Shown here in pieces: positions 44,950 to 53,990 of a stretch of 64,000 nucleotides of DNA. Both the position numbers and the translations under genes were made by a program. This DNA is from Desulfonatronum thioautotrophicum (GTDB lineage: Bacteria; Desulfobacterota; Desulfovibrionia; Desulfovibrionales; Desulfonatronaceae). The notes beneath the pieces were generated by a model that did not search any database, was not told the DNA's origin, and saw only the letters and a list, made by a program, of their open reading frames with translations. Every line of letters starts with the position of its first letter. Within the stretch, counting starts at the first letter, position 1. The DNA lies in contig NZ_JYNO01000019.1 of NCBI RefSeq assembly GCF_000934745.1, forward strand, positions 1 to 64,000. The letters run 5' to 3'.

Positions 44950-45433
44950 AACCCACCTCCGTCTAAGCAGTTGAATAGAATGAAATCGCCTTGGGTGATA
45001 CAGGATGTGAAAAAATTTTTTTTAATAATTCTGGTGAACTGTTGAAATATGGCAGAGATGAATGAGAAGAAGCTCTCAATGCAACCTGTGAAAAAAATAA
45101 CTTTTTACAGCGTCATTATTCCAAAGTCTGATCAATTACTTAGCTATGAGACACGATCATGTCAACTGGATTGCGTTGTATACATAATTAAATTTTATTT
45201 TACGAAAAGGCGAAAATGAACAATAAAGTAATATCTATTTTCAGCCACAAACTGGTTATTTTGCAAGAACAGATGCACATGGACGACCGGCAGGAGCCAT
45301 GGGGCTACTACGGTCTTGTGTGTTGACACACAAAGGGCGCTCAAAAGAGCGCCCTTTGTGACCAGAGCACTTGCGCAGGCAATCCTGCAAAGTTTTGAAC
45401 ACGGAGATTAAAGTCTATGGTGGATTACTCTTG
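44950..45433. other. Intergenic region with hydrogenase promoter area and a hairpin
   Basis: About 480 bases with no gene. It is AT-rich next to hynB (44950-45240), as expected for a promoter and leader of the hydrogenase operon, but no promoter motif can be assigned with confidence. The right part contains the perfect hairpin at 45329-45360 beyond the stop of the convergent-side roo gene. Confidence 0.6.
45329..45360 (-). terminator. Perfect hairpin downstream of roo
   Basis: CACAAAGGGCGCTC pairs with GAGCGCCCTTTGTG around AAAA. It lies about 75 bases past the roo stop. There is no T-run, so terminator function is likely but not certain. Confidence 0.6.
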
Positions 45434-46636
45434 TCAGGCAGGAACCCGTGCGTTGACTTCCCGGCCGATCCTGCTGCCGAACTCCTGGCATGCGGCCAAG
45501 TCCGCGTCCGTGGGCACGTTCTTGATGCGCAGGGGCTCCGCGACGATCTCCACCTTGGCGGATTGCAGAAACTCGGAGATCTGTTTTGGGGCTTCTCCGC
45601 TCCACCCATAGGAGCCAAAAGCGGCCCCGATCTTGCCCTGGGGCTTAAGGCCTTTCATGTAGGTCAGCATATCCGCGAGTAGCGGGAGCATGCCGTTGTT
45701 GTGGGTGGGCGATCCGGCAACAATGGCCTGGGCATCCATGATGAACGGCATGACATCGCTGTGGTGGGCCGCTTTCAAGGACATCAACTGAACGCTGAGG
45801 CCTTCGGCAATCAGGCCGTCGGTGACGGCCCGGGCCATCCGCTCGGTGCTCTTCCACATGGTGTCGTAGAACACCACGGCCTTGCGCTGCGGTTTTTGGG
45901 CACTCCATTCAGCGTACTTGGCCAGGATTTCGGGGATTTGCGAGCGCCAGATCAAGCCATGGTCCGGGGCGATCATGTCGATGTCCCAGCCCACTTCGCC
46001 GACCTTGTCCAGCAGTTTCTGAACCAGCGGGGAGAAAGGCAGAAGGATGTTCGCGAAGTAGTTGGCGGCCAGGCTGAAAAGCAGGGTCTTGTCCACCTGA
46101 TCGTCGAAGCGTTCGCTGGAGGCCAGATTCTGGCCAAAGGCGTCGCTGGATATGAGCAGTTTGTCCTCGGGAATGAAGGAGAACATGCTGTCCGGCCAGT
46201 GCAGCATCTTGGTTTCCAGAAACGTCACCGTGCGTTTGCCCAGGCTGATGCTCTGCCCAGTGGACACGACTTCATAGGGCCAGTCTTCCCGGTGGTAATG
46301 GCTGATCAGGGCCTGTTTGGCAATCGGTGAGCAAAATACTTTTTCCGGTTTGACGATCTCCATCAGTCGAGGCAGGGCCCCGGAGTGGTCCGGCTCAACA
46401 TGGTTGACGATGAGATAGTCGATCTGTTCCGGATCAATGGTGGCCTTGAGGCAACGCAGCAACTCGTCCACATGATTGGCCGGGACGAGATCAAAGAGCG
46501 CGATTTTTTCGTCCTTGACCAGGTAAGCGTTGTAGGTCGTGCCCCGACGGGCCAGGGAGTATCCATGAAAATCCCTCAGGTTCCAATCCACGGAACCGAC
46601 CCAGAAAATGTCCTTCTTGATTTCTACTGGCAACAT
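45434..46636 (-). CDS. roo: Rubredoxin:oxygen oxidoreductase (flavodiiron protein)
   Basis: A 400-residue A-type flavoprotein that reduces O2 to water, and often NO, with electrons from rubredoxin. The lactamase-like domain holds the di-iron ligands H79, E81, D83 and H84 in NHVEPDHSG, with others in MLHWPDS, SSDAFGQN and APDHGLIW. The flavodoxin domain (about residues 250-395) binds FMN, with FYDTMWKSTERMA and GSPTHNNGMLP. Length and ligand spacing agree with the Desulfovibrio gigas enzyme. Rubredoxin genes lie just upstream on the same strand, separated by a terminator. Confidence 0.94.
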   Translation of the reverse strand: MLPVEIKKDIFWVGSVDWNLRDFHGYSLARRGTTYNAYLVKDEKIALFDLVPANHVDELLRCLKATIDPEQIDYLIVNHVEPDHSGALPRLMEIVKPEKVFCSPIAKQALISHYHREDWPYEVVSTGQSISLGKRTVTFLETKMLHWPDSMFSFIPEDKLLISSDAFGQNLASSERFDDQVDKTLLFSLAANYFANILLPFSPLVQKLLDKVGEVGWDIDMIAPDHGLIWRSQIPEILAKYAEWSAQKPQRKAVVFYDTMWKSTERMARAVTDGLIAEGLSVQLMSLKAAHHSDVMPFIMDAQAIVAGSPTHNNGMLPLLADMLTYMKGLKPQGKIGAAFGSYGWSGEAPKQISEFLQSAKVEIVAEPLRIKNVPTDADLAACQEFGSRIGREVNARVPA

Positions 46637-46650
46637 GGGTGTTCTCCAAA

Positions 46651-46687
46651 AGAAAAAAGCCCTCTCCCGGTAGCCAGAAGAGGGCTT
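46651..46687 (-). terminator. Terminator between rubredoxin and roo
   Basis: Read on the minus strand: AGCCCTCT, loop, AGAGGGCT, then TTTTTCTTTT. A strong intrinsic terminator after the rubredoxin gene and 15-20 bases ahead of roo, so roo depends on partial read-through or its own promoter. Confidence 0.88.
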
Positions 46688-46704
46688 GTTGTCTGATTTA
46701 CGGT

Positions 46705-46863
46705 TTAGCTTTCCGGCTCAAAGTTGTCTTTTGAGGCTCCACAGACAGGGCATGCCCAGTCCGCGGGTACATCGTCAAAACTGGTGCCAGCCGCGATGTT
46801 GTTTTCCGGGTCGCCTTCGGCCGGGTCGTAAACATATCCACATATACTACAAACATACCGCAT
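46705..46863 (-). CDS. rub: Rubredoxin, canonical
   Basis: A 52-residue rubredoxin starting [20 protein letters not shown]. The two iron-binding pairs are CSICG and CPVCG, with the usual W-x-C-P-V-C-G turn (ADWACPVCG). AAGGAG lies seven bases before the ATG. It carries one electron and is the expected donor to Roo and rubrerythrin. It lies between the second rubredoxin gene and roo. Confidence 0.96.
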   Translation of the reverse strand: MRYVCSICGYVYDPAEGDPENNIAAGTSFDDVPADWACPVCGASKDNFEPES

Positions 46864-46895
46864 AACGCTCTCCTTCTTGAAGCTTGTTGTTCAGG

Positions 46896-47111
46896 TCATC
46901 CCTCTGCGGACTCTTCCGCAACCGAACCAGGTCCGGCCAAGGGGCGAAACGCCTTGGTCCCGGCCCCGCAGACCGGACACTTCCATTGCTCAGGCAGGTC
47001 CTGGAACGCTGTGCCGCCAGGAACCTTTCCGCGTTTGTCGCCGCGGTCAGGGTTGTAGATGCAGCCGCAGTTGGTGGTCTGGCACTGGTACATGTCTTCC
47101 GGATTCGCCAT
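46896..47111 (-). CDS. Rubredoxin with a CX4C first iron site
   Basis: A 71-residue rubredoxin-type protein. The first cysteine pair is spaced CQTTNC (four residues between, instead of two), followed by GCIYNPDRG and the normal WKCPVCGAG second pair. A C-terminal acidic tail of about 15 residues is extra. CX4C rubredoxins (Rd-2 type) are known from Desulfovibrio and have altered iron-site geometry. AAGGAG precedes the ATG. It lies between desulfoferrodoxin and the canonical rubredoxin. Confidence 0.92.
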   Translation of the reverse strand: MANPEDMYQCQTTNCGCIYNPDRGDKRGKVPGGTAFQDLPEQWKCPVCGAGTKAFRPLAGPGSVAEESAEG

Positions 47112-47180
47112 AATATCTCCTTGGAGTGCTGGCCAAAAGGGGCTGGGCCAGGGTCGATGACTGGTGCGCCGTTTTGATCC

Positions 47181-47555
47181 CTAGGCTTTCCAAAGACCAT
47201 GCAGATTACAGTATTCACGAGCCGTAACCTGCTCGGCCTGCACACAGAATTCAGCGACAGGCTCCTGGCCGGGGTTCAAAAACTGTCGGTAGGACTTGCC
47301 GTCGGCGATAATCTCGATCCACTCAATATAATGCTTGGATTCCATGGGGTGCAGGGTGCTGCCCACGGTGACCTTGTAGCCGTTGGCTGTTTTTTCCACC
47401 ACGGGCACGTGCTTTTCCTTGGCCGCATCCACGGTATTCTCGGTCATGATCTTCATCGGTTCACCGCAGCAGACCAGTTCTCCGCCGCCTCCGTGCAGTA
47501 CGTCAATAATGTTCCCGCACATATCGCATTTGTAGACTTCATGTTGCTGGGCCAT
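47181..47555 (-). CDS. dfx: Desulfoferrodoxin (superoxide reductase, 2Fe type)
   Basis: A 124-residue superoxide reductase that converts superoxide to hydrogen peroxide with electrons from rubredoxin. The N-terminal desulforedoxin centre is given by CDMCG and VCCGE. The catalytic iron ligands are the histidines in [20 protein letters not shown] and the C-terminal CNLHGLW. AAGGAG lies before the start at 47555; the longer frame upstream lacks a site. Peroxide made here is removed by rubrerythrin encoded just upstream. Confidence 0.95.
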   Translation of the reverse strand: MAQQHEVYKCDMCGNIIDVLHGGGGELVCCGEPMKIMTENTVDAAKEKHVPVVEKTANGYKVTVGSTLHPMESKHYIEWIEIIADGKSYRQFLNPGQEPVAEFCVQAEQVTAREYCNLHGLWKA

Positions 47556-47791
47556 TTCTGTGCTCCTTGTCTTGGTCGTGAAAAAAATAAGTAAAATTCT
47601 ATTCGGTTCGACGCTATCCGTCAAACACCAATCCGGACGTTGCAGTCAACTTTTTGTGTGCATTGTTGATGCTTGTGTCGACAAGCAATTCGCCTGCCAG
47701 CATTTGCCGTCGCCATGGTACAGACACGGCTCGCGTTTCCACCCAAGATGCAGGCATGTCTGCAATATTGGCAAGAACCTATTCAGTGCGT

Positions 47792-48367
47792 TTACCAGTT
47801 TTCCTTCAGGGTCTCGAAATGGGCCTGGGGGTGATCGCAGGCCGGACACAACGTCGGGGCCTTTGTGCTCTTGCCGATGTAACCACAGTTGCGACAGCGC
47901 CAGGTTACGGCGACATCTTTGAGAAAGACCTTCCCGGATTCGACATTCGCGGCCAACTCACGATACTGCTTTTCATGCTGTCGTTCGGCAATGGCGATGG
48001 CCTCCATGGCCGCAGCAATTTCCGGAAAACCTTCTTGCTTGGCGACCTTGGCAAAATTCGGGTACATTTCGGTTTGTTCGTAGTGCTCACCGGCAGCGGC
48101 AGCCAGCAGGTTTTCATGGGTTGTGCCAATGACTCCGGCGGGAAATGCCGCAGTGATCTCAACATCACCACCTTCCATGAACTTGAAGAGCCGTTTGGCA
48201 TGCTCTTTTTCCTGGTTGGCGGTTTCCTCGAAAATGAAGGAGATTTGCTCGTATCCGTCCTTTTTGGCCTTCTTTGCGAAGTAGGTGTACTTGTTTCGGG
48301 CTTGGGATTCACCTGCAAAAGCAGTCAACAGGTTTTTCTCTGTTTGGGTTCCTTTCAGTGTACTCAT
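47792..48367 (-). CDS. rbr: Rubrerythrin
   Basis: A 191-residue peroxidase. The di-iron four-helix domain carries AFAGESQARNKYTYF and NQEKEHAKRLFKF, with the second glutamate/histidine set in AIAERQHEKQYRELA. The C-terminal rubredoxin-like domain has CRNCGYIG and CPACDHP. It reduces H2O2 using rubredoxin. GAGG lies before the ATG at 48367. Repeat copy 2 lies just upstream, between perR and rbr. Confidence 0.95.
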   Translation of the reverse strand: MSTLKGTQTEKNLLTAFAGESQARNKYTYFAKKAKKDGYEQISFIFEETANQEKEHAKRLFKFMEGGDVEITAAFPAGVIGTTHENLLAAAAGEHYEQTEMYPNFAKVAKQEGFPEIAAAMEAIAIAERQHEKQYRELAANVESGKVFLKDVAVTWRCRNCGYIGKSTKAPTLCPACDHPQAHFETLKENW

Positions 48368-48406
48368 GGAGATGTCCTCGCTGCATATTTTAGGGTTCAA
48401 GGCTGG

Positions 48407-48530
48407 CAGTCCGTTGAAAAACTCCCAATTGCTGCGTCGCTGCAAAAAGTTCAAACTCTCACGTATGAATAAACACGCTTCGACATTGAACTTTTTTTGC
48501 TCCTTGCACTTGGGATTTTTGAACGGACTG
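48407..48530 (+). repeat. MITE-like palindromic repeat, copy 2
   Basis: A 124-bp element, CAGTCCGTTGAAAAACTCCC at the left end and GGGATTTTTGAACGGACTG at the right. It is the same orientation as copy 1 and opposite to copy 3. It lies inside the perR-rbr transcription unit, where it would form a long hairpin in the mRNA leader of rbr. Confidence 0.85.
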
Positions 48531-48582
48531 TGTATAAGGTCTTGTTCATCAATCAGCTAGTTGGGCACTGCCCGATACGCTG

Positions 48583-48996
48583 TCAACAGGTATTTTGTTT
48601 TGTCCAACAATCCGCGCAGATACCATGGAATTCCAGCCAGTGGCCGGTAATTTGGAATGTCTTTTCAGCCTCACGCACGGCGTCCTGCCGCAGGGAAACC
48701 GAGGCGGCGTTTTCGGGCAGATCACCCACCTTGCCGCACTCCATGCAGCAGATATGCAGGTGCGGATCGATAGACGCGTCGAAACGCATCTGTGACCCGA
48801 CCTTGTCCAACTTACGGATCAGCCCCTGTGCATGCAAATAATCCAGATTGCGGTAGATGGTCCCCAGACTGACGTGAGGCAACCGCCTGCGAACCATTTC
48901 GTAAACTTCATCCGCGGTAGGATGTGAGCGGGTTCCACGCAATTCTTCAAGAATGATTTTTCGCTGCGGCGTCAGGCGGAGACAGGTGGTCGGCAT
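48583..48996 (-). CDS. perR: Fur/PerR-family regulator
   Basis: A 137-residue repressor of the Fur family. The N-terminal winged helix has LTPQRKIILEELRGTRSHPT and HVSLGTIYRNLDYL. The metal-binding region is DPHLHICCMECGKVGD, with the structural zinc cysteines CCMEC and a second pair CADC. The gene context (rubrerythrin, desulfoferrodoxin, rubredoxins, Roo) points to a peroxide-sensing PerR. A candidate operator lies just upstream at 49032-49049. Metal-oxidation sensing is family knowledge, not shown here. Confidence 0.88.
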   Translation of the reverse strand: MPTTCLRLTPQRKIILEELRGTRSHPTADEVYEMVRRRLPHVSLGTIYRNLDYLHAQGLIRKLDKVGSQMRFDASIDPHLHICCMECGKVGDLPENAASVSLRQDAVREAEKTFQITGHWLEFHGICADCWTKQNTC

Positions 48997-49031
48997 GGGA
49001 ATTTGGTACTCCGTAGTTAGGAACAGGAACT

Positions 49032-49049
49032 ATTCATATTTTTTTGAAT
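49032..49049 (-). promoter_or_regulatory. Candidate PerR operator dyad
   Basis: ATTCA and TGAAT form an inverted repeat separated by eight bases of T-rich DNA, about 36 bases upstream of the perR start. Fur-family operators are AT-rich dyads of this type, so autoregulation is plausible. Assignment is inference. Confidence 0.4.
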
Positions 49050-49108
49050 GGGTCTTTGTCAAGTGTTTCCTGCAACTTTATGCTGGAAGGATTTTAGCAA
49101 TGTCGTCA

Positions 49109-49149
49109 CAAAAAAAACCGTGATCGAACCTTGCTGGGTTCGATCACGG
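49109..49149 (-). terminator. Terminator of the chemoreceptor gene
   Basis: CCGTGATCGAACC pairs with GGTTCGATCACGG around TTGCTG; eight T follow on the minus strand. It lies about 37 bases past the chemoreceptor stop. Confidence 0.92.
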
Positions 49150-49185
49150 AGAGATTACGCAAACACCTGTATGACGCTGGATGGA

Positions 49186-51198
49186 TCAACCTGTCTGGAA
49201 GCGTTTGACCAGTTCGTTCAAACGATCCGACATTCCGGTGATTTCCTGGATGCCGCGGTCGGCTTCTCGAATATCCTCACTGTTGGCCGTGGAGAGCTGA
49301 TTGACCTGACTGATGCTTTCGTTGATTTCATCACTGGTCACGGACTGCTGCTCCGCGGCGGTGGCGATGTTGCGGACCATATCGGCAATGCCCTCGGATT
49401 GCTGGACAATGGTTTGCAAGGCCTCGCCCGTGGTCAAGGCCTTCTGGGCGGTTTTCTCCACCACGGACCGGGTTTGCTCCATTTTCCGGACCGCCTCGCG
49501 GGTGCTGGACTGGATGGTGCCGATTACGTCCTCCACCTGCTTGGTGGCCTGCATGGTCCGCTCCGCCAGTTTACGAACCTCGTCGGCGACAACGGCAAAC
49601 CCCCGTCCGGCGTCTCCGGCCCTGGCCGCCTCGATGGCCGCATTGAGGGCAAGCAGGTTGGTCTGATCGGCAATGTCGTTGATCACCCCCAGCACCTGCC
49701 CGATGTCCTCCGCCCGCCGGGCCAGGTCGTTCAAGGACCTGGCCAGTTCTTCCGTATCCCGGGCCACTTGTTTGACATCCTCCACGGTTTCCTGAACCCC
49801 TTGGCCGCCTTCCTGGGCGCTTTGGGTGGCCTGGGCCGCGGATTCGGCGGTGGAAGCTGAATTTCTGGCAATCTCGACGACAGTGGCGGTCATTTCGTTC
49901 ATGGCCGTGGCCGCCTGGGTGGTCTGCTCTTCCGTGTTGGCAATTCGGTCGCTGACCGTGATCATCTGATCGGAGAGTCGATGGGCCACGCCCCGTAATG
50001 AACCGGCCATGTCGGTCACCTCACGGGCCACGCCCAGCAGGTTCTCCTGTTGGGCTTCAATGCGGCGCTTGGCTTCTTCTTCCTGGGTCAGGTCGATCAG
50101 GACGCCAATGGCCCCGATTACCTGGCCGGTGGTGTCTCTCAGCGGGGACGTCTCCCGGTAGATGGGCACTGCCCGGCCTTCCGGATGCGTGTACTCCCGT
50201 TTGCCCTGGACCAGTTTGCCCGTGCGCAGAACCTGGCCGGCTGAACCGTTACCTTGGCTGAACCCCATCATTTCCGAGGCGGTCCGCCCCAGAACACTCT
50301 CTCTGGGCTTGCCGAGAAGCTGGAGCGCCTGATCGTTGATGAACTGAACATTTTCCTGATGGTCGGTTACGTACAAGGGAACGGCAATGCCCTCTAAAAC
50401 GCTTTTGTTGTACTCCAGTTGGTTCTGGATACCCTGCACCATTACGCCCAAATTGCCGGCCAGCCTGGCCAACTCATCGGAGCCGGCAACCTGGAACTTG
50501 ACCGAGTAGTCACCCTGGCTGATCTGCTGGCTGGCGTGGCTCAGGGCCGCGATCTTGCCGACCACGACCCTGCGCATGAACAACAGCAGGCTGCCCAGCA
50601 AAATGCCGAAGCCGCCAATGGACAGGGCCGCCCCCTTGAGCTGATGGTCACGCAGTGTGGCCATTTCCGCGCCAACATCCTGAAACACCAGCAACGCCCC
50701 AAGTATCGGTTGCGATCTGCCGTGGCAGTGGTAGCAGGAAGGCTCGTTGGGGATGGACCGTAAGCGCACGTAAAGAGATGTGTCCGCGGTTTCCAGTAAT
50801 ACGGCCCGGTCTATCTGGCGCAGCAACCCCTCCTCAAGAATTTCCCGGACCTGGGTGGCCTGATGCACTGAGGTCAGGTCCCGGCGGATGGTATCTTGTC
50901 GCGTGGAATAGGTGATGTTGCCCCGGAAGTCCGTTAAATAGACGTTGACGTCGGCATAGAGCTCTTCAATCTTGGCAAATTGTTCCCGGGTGGCCGTGTC
51001 GTCACCGATGAGCATCGGCTCTTCAATGGCCATTTGCAGCAGGTCGGAAACCCGTGTGCCCAGGGTGTCGATCTGCTGCATGGTGTCGGTGCGTTGCCAG
51101 GAGGAATTGACCAGCAGCAGGATCAGAAAGACGGATGCGGTCAGTACGGTGACCAGCACCAGAATTTTTGCCCCCAGGGAATTGCGCAACAGGTTCAT
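49186..51198 (-). CDS. Heme-binding methyl-accepting chemotaxis protein
   Basis: A 670-residue receptor. Membrane helices lie at about residues 10-30 and 189-208. The periplasmic domain between them contains a single c-type heme motif CYHCH (Cys155, Cys158, His159), like DcrA of Desulfovibrio vulgaris, suggesting a redox or oxygen sensor. HAMP follows (about 210-262), a PAS domain (about 265-385) and the signalling domain (about 440-660) with [20 protein letters not shown] at its tip. GAGG lies before the ATG. The upstream tetraheme cytochrome gene is 17 bases away, so the cytochrome probably serves this receptor. Confidence 0.92.
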   Translation of the reverse strand: MNLLRNSLGAKILVLVTVLTASVFLILLLVNSSWQRTDTMQQIDTLGTRVSDLLQMAIEEPMLIGDDTATREQFAKIEELYADVNVYLTDFRGNITYSTRQDTIRRDLTSVHQATQVREILEEGLLRQIDRAVLLETADTSLYVRLRSIPNEPSCYHCHGRSQPILGALLVFQDVGAEMATLRDHQLKGAALSIGGFGILLGSLLLFMRRVVVGKIAALSHASQQISQGDYSVKFQVAGSDELARLAGNLGVMVQGIQNQLEYNKSVLEGIAVPLYVTDHQENVQFINDQALQLLGKPRESVLGRTASEMMGFSQGNGSAGQVLRTGKLVQGKREYTHPEGRAVPIYRETSPLRDTTGQVIGAIGVLIDLTQEEEAKRRIEAQQENLLGVAREVTDMAGSLRGVAHRLSDQMITVSDRIANTEEQTTQAATAMNEMTATVVEIARNSASTAESAAQATQSAQEGGQGVQETVEDVKQVARDTEELARSLNDLARRAEDIGQVLGVINDIADQTNLLALNAAIEAARAGDAGRGFAVVADEVRKLAERTMQATKQVEDVIGTIQSSTREAVRKMEQTRSVVEKTAQKALTTGEALQTIVQQSEGIADMVRNIATAAEQQSVTSDEINESISQVNQLSTANSEDIREADRGIQEITGMSDRLNELVKRFQTG

Positions 51199-51215
51199 CT
51201 GCGGCTTCCTCGTCT

Positions 51216-51692
51216 TCAGTGGGCTCCGCTATAGATCAGCGGCTTGAAGTTGATGACCTGGACCCGTTCGTCTTCATGGCAGGGACGGCAAGCGTCCAGA
51301 GTCAGGCTGCCGATGATGTCGTCCGGGTGGCCGGTCAAGACATGCACCGAACCTGGGCCATGACACCCCTCGCAGCCCACGTGACCCAACTCCGGAGTTT
51401 CCTCAAAACTGCGAAATCCGCCGGGCCGGCCGTACCCGGTGGTGTGGCACTCGAAGCACTCCCGGAGTTCCTCCGGGGTCAGCTTGGGGGCCATCAACCG
51501 GACGCTATGGTCGGACTTGGCCTTGTTGGCGTGTTCCATGAACCGTTCGTACTCGCCTGGATGACAGTCCGCGCATTCCGCGGAGCCGACGTATCTCGCC
51601 TCACTGGGAACCTGGGCGCCGATGATCAGTGGAGCAAGAAAGGCCAGCGCGAACCAGAGGACTATGGTGATCCCCAGCGCTGTTCGTCGCAT
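51216..51692 (-). CDS. Tetraheme cytochrome c
   Basis: A 158-residue periplasmic cytochrome. A signal peptide or anchor covers residues 1-26 ([19 protein letters not shown]). Four CXXCH motifs follow: CADCH, CFECH, CEGCH and CRPCH. The pattern is like other c554-type electron carriers. GGGAGG lies ahead of the ATG at 51692. It is co-transcribed with the heme-binding chemoreceptor gene 17 bases downstream. It may deliver electrons to the receptor heme or sense the same redox signal; that is inference. Confidence 0.9.
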   Translation of the reverse strand: MRRTALGITIVLWFALAFLAPLIIGAQVPSEARYVGSAECADCHPGEYERFMEHANKAKSDHSVRLMAPKLTPEELRECFECHTTGYGRPGGFRSFEETPELGHVGCEGCHGPGSVHVLTGHPDDIIGSLTLDACRPCHEDERVQVINFKPLIYSGAH

Positions 51693-51874
51693 TGTCGCCT
51701 CCCATTTCGATGTTGCGTTATTGACCGGGCAGGAGATCAGTTGGCCTGACGATTGTCTGTCCGTAAACCCAACATGCAAAAATGTATGACACAATTGTTT
51801 AACAGCCAAGATGCCTTGAATATAATTGACCCAACTTTAGTCGAGCTTTGTGAAAAAAGCAACGTAATGGCAAA

Positions 51875-52651
51875 TTATTGGGAGTCGATCCAGGGGGCAA
51901 GGAAGCTCCCGACAGATCCGGTGGAGTCGATGTGTCGAATCAGGGCACTGCCCATCACGACCCCGTCCACGACGGATTCCACTCCTTGAAGCTGACTTGG
52001 CGCGTGCAGACCAAAGCCCAGAGCCAGGGGGATGGGAAAGATCTGTTTGGCCTGGGTCAGGGCGTCCTGGAGTTGTTCCGGCAATGCTTCCCGGACGCCG
52101 GTGGTACCCATGACCGAGACAAAATAGACGAATCCAGTGGCCTCCTCGGCATGGGCCCGCAATCGTTCCGGACTGCTGTTCAAACCGACCAACGGAATCA
52201 GATCGACTCCATGCTCCTGGAGCAGTTTGCGCGGGCCGTTGCTTTCCTCCAAAGGCAGGTCGGCGATGATCAGGCCATTGACTCCGGCCCGGGCCGCGTC
52301 CCGGGCCAGCTTGTCCATACCGTACTGCAGAAAGGGGTTCATATAGCCCATAAGCACGATTCCCGCCTGGATTGTTGGACGCCGCCGGTGCAGTTCCTCC
52401 AGTATCCAGGCCAGGTTGACGTTCTGTTCCAAACAACACAGGGCAGCCTGTTCCACCACCGGCCCGTCAGCCACGGGATCGGAAAAAGGAACACCGATTT
52501 CAATGATGTCCGCGCCCGCGGCGTCCAGATCATCAATATGCTTCCAGAAGGCCTCTTTGGTAGGGTAGCCGGCGGGCAAATAGGGCATCACGGCCTTGCG
52601 GCCCTGGGCCAGGGCCTTGGTGATCTTCTCGGTCAAGTAGCTTGTAGACAT
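51875..52651 (-). CDS. trpA: Tryptophan synthase alpha subunit
   Basis: A 258-residue TrpA that cleaves indole-3-glycerol phosphate. Catalytic residues are in the strands IIEIGVPFSDPVADG (Glu) and GLIIADLPLEES (Asp), with the C-terminal phosphate-binding segment VVMGSALIRHID. GGAGAA lies ahead of the start. It is the last gene of the trp operon and is separated from trpB by about 160 bases containing a heptamer repeat tract. Confidence 0.96.
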   Translation of the reverse strand: MSTSYLTEKITKALAQGRKAVMPYLPAGYPTKEAFWKHIDDLDAAGADIIEIGVPFSDPVADGPVVEQAALCCLEQNVNLAWILEELHRRRPTIQAGIVLMGYMNPFLQYGMDKLARDAARAGVNGLIIADLPLEESNGPRKLLQEHGVDLIPLVGLNSSPERLRAHAEEATGFVYFVSVMGTTGVREALPEQLQDALTQAKQIFPIPLALGFGLHAPSQLQGVESVVDGVVMGSALIRHIDSTGSVGSFLAPWIDSQ

Positions 52652-52683
52652 TAGGGTTCTCCGGGAAGGTAAGGTGATTGGGT

Positions 52684-52725
52684 ATTCAGGATTCAGGATT
52701 CAGGATTCAGGAGTCAGGAGTCAGA
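52684..52725. repeat. Heptanucleotide tandem repeat between trpB and trpA
   Basis: ATTCAGG is repeated four times (52684-52711), then two variant units AGTCAGG and AGTCAGA follow. It lies in the trpB-trpA spacer and is not part of either coding frame. Confidence 0.9.
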
Positions 52726-52811
52726 AGCCGGAAGTCAGGATGGCGGAAATCAGAGAGAAGAAAGCTGTTGGGGGGAACTCGTAAGCCAAGTTGCCCTGCA
52801 GGTCTCAAGTC

Positions 52812-53990
52812 TCAGCCCTCTCTTTTCAACAGCTCTTGCCTCACGATCTCCAGGTCCTTGTCGCCGCGGCCGGAGAGGCAGATAACCACGTTGGCGGTCT
52901 GGGGCAGGGTCCCTGTGAGTTTCAGGGCATAGGCCAGGGCGTGGGAGCTTTCCAGGGCCGGGAGGATGCCCTCGGTGCGGGCCAGGCGCATGAATGCGGC
53001 CAGGGCCTGGTCGTCGGTCACGCAAACGTACTGGGCACGGCCCAGGGCCTGGAGATGGGCGTGTTCCGGACCAACGCCGGGGTAGTCCAGGCCCGGGGCC
53101 AGGGAGTGGGAGGCCAGGATCTGGCCCTCGACGGTCTGGAGCAATTTGGTCATGGTTCCGTGCAGCACTCCGGTCGTTCCGGTGGACAGCGTGGCCGAAT
53201 GGCAACAGCCCGGCGAGCCGTCCCCGGCAGCTTCCACGCCGATCAAGGCCACCTGCGCGTGGGGCACGAAGGCATGGAACATGCCGATGGCATTGGAGCC
53301 GCCGCCCACGCAGGCCACGACCTGGTCCGGCAGCACTCCGATCCGTGCTTGGATTTGATCAAGGGCCTCCCGGCCGATCACGGCCTGCAGTTCACGGACG
53401 AGCAACGGGAAAGGATGCGGACCCACGGCCGAGCCCAGGCAATAGTGGGTGGTGCCCTGTTCAGCGATCCAGTGGCGCATGGCCGCGTTGATGGCGTCTT
53501 TCAGGGTTCGGCTGCCGGAGTCCACGGGACGGACCGTCGCGCCCAACAGCTCCATGCGCTGGACGTTGTGCGCCTGACGGACCACATCCTCGGCACCCAT
53601 GTAGACGATACATTCCAGTCCCAACAGGGCTGCGGCCGTGGCCGTGGCCACCCCATGCTGCCCGGCTCCGGTCTCGGCCACCAGCCTGGTCTTGCCCATG
53701 TGCTTGGCCAGCAGGGCCTGGCCCACGGTGTTGTTGATCTTATGCGCGCCGGTATGGGCCAAGTCCTCCCGTTTCAGCCAAAGCCCAAAGCCCAACTCCC
53801 GGGAGAGGTTGGCGCAGTGATACAAGGCCGTGGGCCTCCCCACGAAATGGGTCAGCAGGTCGGCCAGCTCCCGCTGAAATGGCTCACCGGCCATGATCCG
53901 GGCCATGGCCTCCTCCAGTTCCAACAGCGGCGGCATGAGCAGTTCCGGGGCAAAGCGCCCGCCGAAGTCGCCGAAATATCCTTTTTTCAT
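52812..53990 (-). CDS. trpB: Tryptophan synthase beta subunit
   Basis: A 392-residue TrpB, the PLP enzyme that joins indole to serine. The PLP lysine is in TGAHKINNTVGQALLAK; the ETGAGQHGVATA and GGGSNAIGMFHAF segments bind substrate and phosphate. The start at 53990 uses GAGG nine bases upstream. The first nine codons and the ribosome site are duplicated upstream by a 52-bp tandem repeat. Confidence 0.96.
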   Translation of the reverse strand: MKKGYFGDFGGRFAPELLMPPLLELEEAMARIMAGEPFQRELADLLTHFVGRPTALYHCANLSRELGFGLWLKREDLAHTGAHKINNTVGQALLAKHMGKTRLVAETGAGQHGVATATAAALLGLECIVYMGAEDVVRQAHNVQRMELLGATVRPVDSGSRTLKDAINAAMRHWIAEQGTTHYCLGSAVGPHPFPLLVRELQAVIGREALDQIQARIGVLPDQVVACVGGGSNAIGMFHAFVPHAQVALIGVEAAGDGSPGCCHSATLSTGTTGVLHGTMTKLLQTVEGQILASHSLAPGLDYPGVGPEHAHLQALGRAQYVCVTDDQALAAFMRLARTEGILPALESSHALAYALKLTGTLPQTANVVICLSGRGDKDLEIVRQELLKREG

